Assembly: GCA_045536045.1 (NCBI GenBank)
Contig: JAZSMU010000006.1
Span: 1 to 64,000 of the forward strand
Reading direction: 5' to 3'
From: RGIG1918 sp045536045
GTDB taxonomy: Bacteria; Cyanobacteriota; Vampirovibrionia; Gastranaerophilales; Gastranaerophilaceae
DNA: 64,000 nucleotides
Under the pieces are notes generated by a model, which saw nothing but the letters and a program-made list of their open reading frames with translations, was not told the DNA's origin and ran no database searches. Shown here in pieces: positions 59,742-64,000 of the stretch (the stretch's first letter is position 1; the number at the start of each line of letters is the position of its first letter). The position numbers and the translations under genes were made by a program.

Positions 59742-60575
59742 ATGGATAAATTAGTTAAAAATATTTTCTCAAATATGACATTTTCAGGGCTTGATATTGC
59801 TTTGGTTTCAATGCAATTAATTGTCATTTTTATTGCATTTTTCTATGTTTATAAAAAATTTATCAAAGGAACAAACTCTGAAAATCTTGTTCGTGGAATT
59901 ATTGTTCTAATTGTTGTTTGGCTAGTTTCAGAAATTTTTATTAAAATTAATCTTCAAGTTTTTGGTTGGTTTTTAAGAGTGGTTTTAAGTGTTGTTACGC
60001 TTGGTTTAATTGTTATTTTCCAACCTGAATTGAGAAAATTTTTAGACTACATTGGACAAGGCGATTTATTTAAAAGACTTTTCTTGTCAAAAAATGAAAA
60101 ACATATTGAATCTAAAAAAGAAGTTGTTTTAAAAGAATTAATTGACACTATTAAATATCTATCAAAATTTAAAATTGGTGGCTTAATTGTTATTCAAAAT
60201 GATGCAATAACAAACATTTCTGATGTTGGTGTTAAAGTTAATGCAAATGTTTCTCAAGAATTATTATTAACAATTTTCCATCCAAACACACCACTTCATG
60301 ACGGTGCTGTTATTATTTATGAAGATAAAATTTTATCAGCAGGGGTGCTTCTTCCTCTAACAGAAGACCCTAAACTTAGCTGGAGATACGGAACACGCCA
60401 CAGAGCAGCAATTGGTGTTACTGAAAACTTGAATTGCTCTTGTATTGTTGTTTCTGAAGAAACAGGTGATGTTTCAATTGCAGTTGGTGGAGTTTTGAAA
60501 AAATCTGAAGATTTGGGACAATTAAAAGTTCAACTAGAGCAAGTTTTGGGAATTTCTGACAAAAAAGATGTATAA
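59742..60575 (+). CDS. cdaA: Membrane-anchored diadenylate cyclase (CdaA/DacA)
   Basis: CdaA makes the second messenger c-di-AMP from two ATP. The 277-residue protein has three N-terminal membrane helices (from DIALVSMQLIVIFIAFFYVY) and a DAC domain with the catalytic DGA in LHDGAVII and the RHR in GTRHRAAIG. No cdaR (regulator) or glmM follows, unlike in Firmicutes. Its position between lysA and flhB is unusual. The flhB -10 element overlaps its stop codon. Confidence 0.93.
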   Translation: MDKLVKNIFSNMTFSGLDIALVSMQLIVIFIAFFYVYKKFIKGTNSENLVRGIIVLIVVWLVSEIFIKINLQVFGWFLRVVLSVVTLGLIVIFQPELRKFLDYIGQGDLFKRLFLSKNEKHIESKKEVVLKELIDTIKYLSKFKIGGLIVIQNDAITNISDVGVKVNANVSQELLLTIFHPNTPLHDGAVIIYEDKILSAGVLLPLTEDPKLSWRYGTRHRAAIGVTENLNCSCIVVSEETGDVSIAVGGVLKKSEDLGQLKVQLEQVLGISDKKDV

Positions 60576-60576
60576 T
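60571..60576 (+). promoter_or_regulatory. -10 element for flhB-flhA, overlapping the cdaA stop codon
   Basis: TATAAT (60571-60576) covers the cdaA stop codon. A transcript starting near 60583 would have a leader of about 20 nt with the weak site GAGTTAAG before the flhB TTG. Confidence 0.35.
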
Positions 60577-60602
60577 ATTAACTAGCAAAGATGAGTTAAG
60601 AA

Positions 60603-61670
60603 TTGGCAAACGAAAAAACAGAACAGGCGACACCGAGGAGGCGAAGCAAAGAGAGAGACAAGGGGAATGTATCTAAAAGCCAAGATTTTGTGGCTTCAAT
60701 TACTCTTGCAATTGGTGTTGGCGTTTTATATGTTATGACAATAGACATTATTGAAACACTCAAAGCCTATTTTCATGATACTTTTGCTAATTTAAACCCA
60801 CAAAGTCTGCCTGTTGATGATTATTTGCAAGTTTTTATTCCACCTTTGGTTGTGAGTGCTAAAATTTTAGCTCCATTCTTCTTTTTTATTGCCCTTGCTG
60901 CTATTGCAACAAGGAAAATTGAAGTTGGAAATCTTTTTGCGAAAGAAGTTTTGAAACCAAAATTTGATAAATTAAATCCAGCAAACGCACTTAAAGCCCT
61001 TTGGCAAAAAATCAATATTTTTTCTCCAAGAACGCTTGTAGAATTTGTTAAATCTATTGTTAAGCTTATTGTAGTTGGTGTTGTTGGTTTTAATGTAATT
61101 ATTAAAAGAAAAGATGAGCTTTTATCTCTTTTGGGAATAGATTTAAACACTTCTTTATCTGTTCTTGGTTCTGTTACAATGGAAATCCTTGTTTCTGTTT
61201 GTATAATCATGCTTTTGATTGGAATTTTAGACAAAAAATTTCAAACTTATCAGTATGAAAAGTCTATTAAAATGACTAAACAAGAAGTTAAAGATGAGTG
61301 GAAAAATATGGAAGGGGACCCTGTTATTAAAGGGAAAATCCGTTCTATTCAAATGAAGTTTGCTCAGCAAAGAATGATGGGTGGAGTTAAGCAAGCAGAT
61401 GTTGTTGTAACAAATCCGACACATTACGCAGTTGCCCTAAAATACGACCAACAAGAAACACCTGTTCCTATGGTTGTGGCGAAAGGTGTTGATTTTATTG
61501 CTTTTAAGATAAGAGAGATAGCGAAAGCAAACAATATTCCAATAGTGGAAAATAGACCTTTAGCACGAAGCCTGTACAAATTAGTTCCAATTGATGGTAT
61601 AATACCACCAGAGCTATATGTCGCAGTTGCAGAGGTATTAAGTTTCGTTTTCAAAAACAGACAAAAATAA
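60603..61670 (+). CDS. flhB: Flagellar type III export switch protein FlhB
   Basis: FlhB switches export specificity from rod/hook to filament. The 355-residue protein begins ANEKTEQATPRRRSKERDKGN (typical EKTE-AT-KR-E-REKG), has four membrane helices and a cytoplasmic domain with the self-cleavage motif N271-P-T-H274 in VVVTNPTHYAVALKY. The start is TTG at 60603, since no in-frame ATG occurs upstream. flhA follows after 20 nt. Confidence 0.95.
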   Translation: MANEKTEQATPRRRSKERDKGNVSKSQDFVASITLAIGVGVLYVMTIDIIETLKAYFHDTFANLNPQSLPVDDYLQVFIPPLVVSAKILAPFFFFIALAAIATRKIEVGNLFAKEVLKPKFDKLNPANALKALWQKINIFSPRTLVEFVKSIVKLIVVGVVGFNVIIKRKDELLSLLGIDLNTSLSVLGSVTMEILVSVCIIMLLIGILDKKFQTYQYEKSIKMTKQEVKDEWKNMEGDPVIKGKIRSIQMKFAQQRMMGGVKQADVVVTNPTHYAVALKYDQQETPVPMVVAKGVDFIAFKIREIAKANNIPIVENRPLARSLYKLVPIDGIIPPELYVAVAEVLSFVFKNRQK

Positions 61671-61690
61671 TGGGGATTACATAGAGGTAA

Positions 61691-63787
61691 ATGCAAAAAC
61701 TTGCAGAAATCTTGAAGAATAATGACATAATTTTGGCAATCGGTTTGGTTGTCGTTGTTCTTATGATGATTATTCCAATCCCAGCCCAATTTTTAGACCT
61801 TTTATTAACGATTAATATTGCTCTTTCGGTTTTGGTTCTTTTAGTTTGTTTATATACAAAAGAGCCTCTTGAATATTCCTCATTCCCAACCATTATTCTT
61901 GTTACAACCCTATTTAGATTGGGCTTAAATGTTACTTCAACAAGGCTTATTTTGCTCTATGCTGATGCTGGGGAAGTTATCAACTCATTTGGCTCATTTG
62001 TTGTTGGTGGAAACTATATTGTTGGATGTATAGTTTTTATCATTCTCGTAATCATCAACTTTATGGTAATTACAGATGTTGCAGGCAGAGTTGCAGAAGT
62101 TAGTGCGCGTTTTACATTAGATTCAATGCCTGGTAAACAACTTTCTATTGATGCAGATTTAAATGCTGGCTTGATTGATGAAAAAGAAGCAAAAGCTAGA
62201 AGAAAGAAGCTTGAAAGAGAAGCTGATTTCTATGGAACTATGGATGGTGCTTCTAAGTTTGTTAAGGGTGATGCTATGGCAGGGCTTATTATTACTGCCA
62301 TAAATATTGCTGGTGGGTTGATTATTGGTATTGCACAACTTAAAATGAGCCCACAAGATGCGATTTCAACATATACAATTCTTACTGTTGGAGATGGTCT
62401 TGTTTCTCAAATTCCAGCCTTAATTATCTCAACTGCAACAGGTTTAATTATTTCAAGAAGCTCAGGTTCTGACAATTCCCTATCTCAAGACATCGGTCTT
62501 GAAATGTTTTCAGACCCAAAAGTTATGTTCTTGGTTGGTGGTTTAATTTTTGCTATGGGCTTAGTTCCTGGTATGCCAACTTTGCCGTTTACTTGTGTTT
62601 CTTTGGCACTCGTTGCCTATGGTTGGTTTAAAAGAAAAGCTGATAAAAAAGAAGTTGAAATTCAAGAAGAAAAGAAAATTGAAGAAGAAAAAACTCAGGC
62701 AGTTGCCAAAAAACGCAAAAAAGCTACAAGAGAAAGTGTTCTTGAGCTTCTTAATATTGAAACTCTTGAAATTGAAATTGGCTACAGATTAGTTAGCCTT
62801 TTAGATGTTGAAAAAGGTGGGGATTTGCTAGATAGAATTGGTCAAATTCGCCGTCAAACAGCACTAGATTTGGGTATTGTTCTTCCATCAATTAGAGTTC
62901 GTGATAATCTTCAATTAGCACCTAATAATTATCAATTTAAATTAAAAGGTGTTCCATTAGAAACTGGCGAAGTTTATCCAGAGAGATTTTTGGCTATGAA
63001 TTCTGCTGGTGGCGAAGATAATCCAAATATTACAGGTATTAAAACTTTTGAGCCTGCTTTCCATCTTCCTGCCCTTTGGATTGAAGAAAAAGACAAAGAG
63101 TATGCAGAAATGGTTGGCTACACTGTTGTTTCTCCATCTGCTATGATTTCTACTCACTTAACAGAAATTATTAAGAAAAACGCACACGATATTTTATCAA
63201 GAAATGATATTGCACAACTTATTGAAAATCTAAAAAAAGTTGTTTCAGAAGATTATGTTAATGACCTTATGAAAGAGCTTACAACTGCTGAGGTTCAAAT
63301 GGTTATTCAAAATCTTTTAAGAGAAAGAGTTTCAGTTCGCGACCTTAAAACTATTTTAGAAACAATGAGTGTTCAAATTAAAGTAAACAGGAACACAAAT
63401 TACTTGACCGAACAATGTCGTTTGGCTCTTGCACGCAACATTGTAAATCAAAATATTTCAGACACTGGCGAATTATTAGTTATAACATTATCTCAAGATG
63501 TTGAACAACAAATTGCTCAAGGTATTGCACCAGATGGCGAAAGTGTTACTCTTGACCCAACATTTAGTTACGAGCTTATGAATTCATTAAATAATGAATT
63601 AGAACGTGCTATTCAAGAAACAGGATGTCAACCTGTAATCTTGTGTACTTCGCCTATTAGAATGATTTTTAAACGATTAATTGAAAGAAAGTATCCATTA
63701 ATTACAATAATGTCGTATAATGAAGTTACAAATAATGTTAAGGCTAGGTCTGTTGGAACAGTTAAAGTTGCACAACCTATGAGCTAA
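61691..63787 (+). CDS. flhA: Flagellar type III export protein FlhA
   Basis: FlhA is the large export-gate subunit and cargo-docking platform. The 698-residue protein has eight N-terminal membrane helices (about 12-310), the conserved cytoplasmic FHIPEP loop region (ARFTLDSMPGKQLSIDADLNAG within about 145-165), a charged linker (about 315-345) and the soluble C-terminal domain. Length and motifs are standard. AGAGG precedes the ATG closely. Confidence 0.96.
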   Translation: MQKLAEILKNNDIILAIGLVVVVLMMIIPIPAQFLDLLLTINIALSVLVLLVCLYTKEPLEYSSFPTIILVTTLFRLGLNVTSTRLILLYADAGEVINSFGSFVVGGNYIVGCIVFIILVIINFMVITDVAGRVAEVSARFTLDSMPGKQLSIDADLNAGLIDEKEAKARRKKLEREADFYGTMDGASKFVKGDAMAGLIITAINIAGGLIIGIAQLKMSPQDAISTYTILTVGDGLVSQIPALIISTATGLIISRSSGSDNSLSQDIGLEMFSDPKVMFLVGGLIFAMGLVPGMPTLPFTCVSLALVAYGWFKRKADKKEVEIQEEKKIEEEKTQAVAKKRKKATRESVLELLNIETLEIEIGYRLVSLLDVEKGGDLLDRIGQIRRQTALDLGIVLPSIRVRDNLQLAPNNYQFKLKGVPLETGEVYPERFLAMNSAGGEDNPNITGIKTFEPAFHLPALWIEEKDKEYAEMVGYTVVSPSAMISTHLTEIIKKNAHDILSRNDIAQLIENLKKVVSEDYVNDLMKELTTAEVQMVIQNLLRERVSVRDLKTILETMSVQIKVNRNTNYLTEQCRLALARNIVNQNISDTGELLVITLSQDVEQQIAQGIAPDGESVTLDPTFSYELMNSLNNELERAIQETGCQPVILCTSPIRMIFKRLIERKYPLITIMSYNEVTNNVKARSVGTVKVAQPMS

Positions 63788-63796
63788 AAGGTGAAT

Positions 63797-64000
63797 ATGG
63801 AAGCAATCATAAAAGACGGAAAAGATTACAGAATAATACCTACAACAATTGAACATTCTACCACTTTAGATGTTTTATCTGTTGAAAACAATGTGCTAGA
63901 AGCTAAGCTAAATTTTTTAAGCGAAGCTGAGATTTCTTCTTATAAAGAGGGTGAAGAAACTGAAGTTTTTGGCTCAACTGATGAAGGTTTAGTTTACTTT
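63797..64000 (+). CDS. Partial gene downstream of flhA, possibly PilZ/YcgR-like
   Basis: Only the first 68 residues are visible; the frame is open to the end of the window. It begins MEAIIKDGKDYRI and contains LNFLSEAEISSYKEGEETEVFG and STDEGLVYF. The beta-rich character and the F-G-S-T-D-E-G-L-V-Y-F strand resemble the N-terminal domain of YcgR-type flagellar brake proteins, and the position after flhA fits, but the PilZ motifs would lie outside the window. AAAGGTGA serves as ribosome site. Low certainty. Confidence 0.45.
   Translation, partial: MEAIIKDGKDYRIIPTTIEHSTTLDVLSVENNVLEAKLNFLSEAEISSYKEGEETEVFGSTDEGLVYF

Overview
The window is AT-rich (roughly 30% G+C by eye), densely coded bacterial chromosome with no rRNA, tRNA, CRISPR, insertion sequence or prophage that I could find. 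It suggests a Gram-negative, non-photosynthetic relative of Cyanobacteria, most likely a gut Melainabacteria/Gastranaerophilales-type organism. The reasons are a response regulator of the cyanobacterial/plastid RpaB (Ycf27) type, LPS genes (lpxB, a GT9 heptosyltransferase-like enzyme, an MsbA-like ABC exporter), the MEP isoprenoid pathway (ispD), flagellar export genes, and no photosynthesis gene. The taxonomic placement is inference.

Layout. 1-4 kb: end of a sugar-nucleotide epimerase-like gene, a CstA-type transporter, a small ORF, an ankyrin protein and a Pro/Thr/Glu-repeat protein. 4-5.5 kb: rpaB and an M14 peptidase. 5.5-10.7 kb (minus): ispD-thiL-aroQ-ribD-cpaE-like-ruvB. 10.7-13.2 kb (minus): a DnaJ paralog, a GT9 transferase and a small helical protein. 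13.4-21.3 kb: grpE-dnaJ, a beta-propeller protein, an O-methyltransferase, a repeat protein, a large phosphohexomutase, and divergent trxA/nth. 21.4-27.4 kb: ilvD, an alcohol dehydrogenase, queE, a third DnaJ and a tagged nucleotidyltransferase. 27.5-36.9 kb: a FliG/MgtE-N-like protein, deoB, an Orn/Lys/Arg decarboxylase, ligA, a SIMPL protein, an MsbA-like ABC protein, a Nudix hydrolase and a coiled-coil orphan. 37-46.8 kb: a HerA-like/Tudor-like protein, a stand-alone TOPRIM protein, a tagged cysteine-protease-like protein, tatD, an 83-aa protein, tlyA, recO, a degenerate sirtuin-like protein and pilT. 46.9-64 kb: rmuC, a VOC protein, fliR, lpxB-pgsA-trmL, a tagged GH77-like enzyme, nnrD, fliQ-fliP, a radical SAM protein, an AI-2E-family permease, lysA, cdaA, flhB-flhA and the start of one more gene.

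How the genes fit together. All five membrane components of the flagellar export gate (FliP, FliQ, FliR, FlhA, FlhB) lie within about 15 kb, but in three separate loci on both strands. Two enzymes of probable alpha-glucan metabolism (a GlgC-like nucleotidyltransferase and a GH77-like glucanotransferase) share a short N-terminal leader with each other. A looser version occurs in a cysteine-protease-like protein and possibly in the repeat protein. I consider this shared leader the best candidate for an undescribed protein-sorting signal. Two proteins look like catalytically dead or highly remodelled versions of known enzymes: a sirtuin without its catalytic histidine, and a HerA-like ATPase without a P-loop fused to a PcrA-type Tudor-like domain.

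Gene expression. About eleven genes have a -10-like hexamer ending 6-7 nt before the start codon and no Shine-Dalgarno sequence, which suggests frequent leaderless transcription. Others have clear GGAG/GAGG sites, and at least five use TTG starts. Seven of nine convergent gene pairs overlap or abut at their stop codons; the other two have hairpin terminators. No stretch longer than about 300 bases is without a gene.
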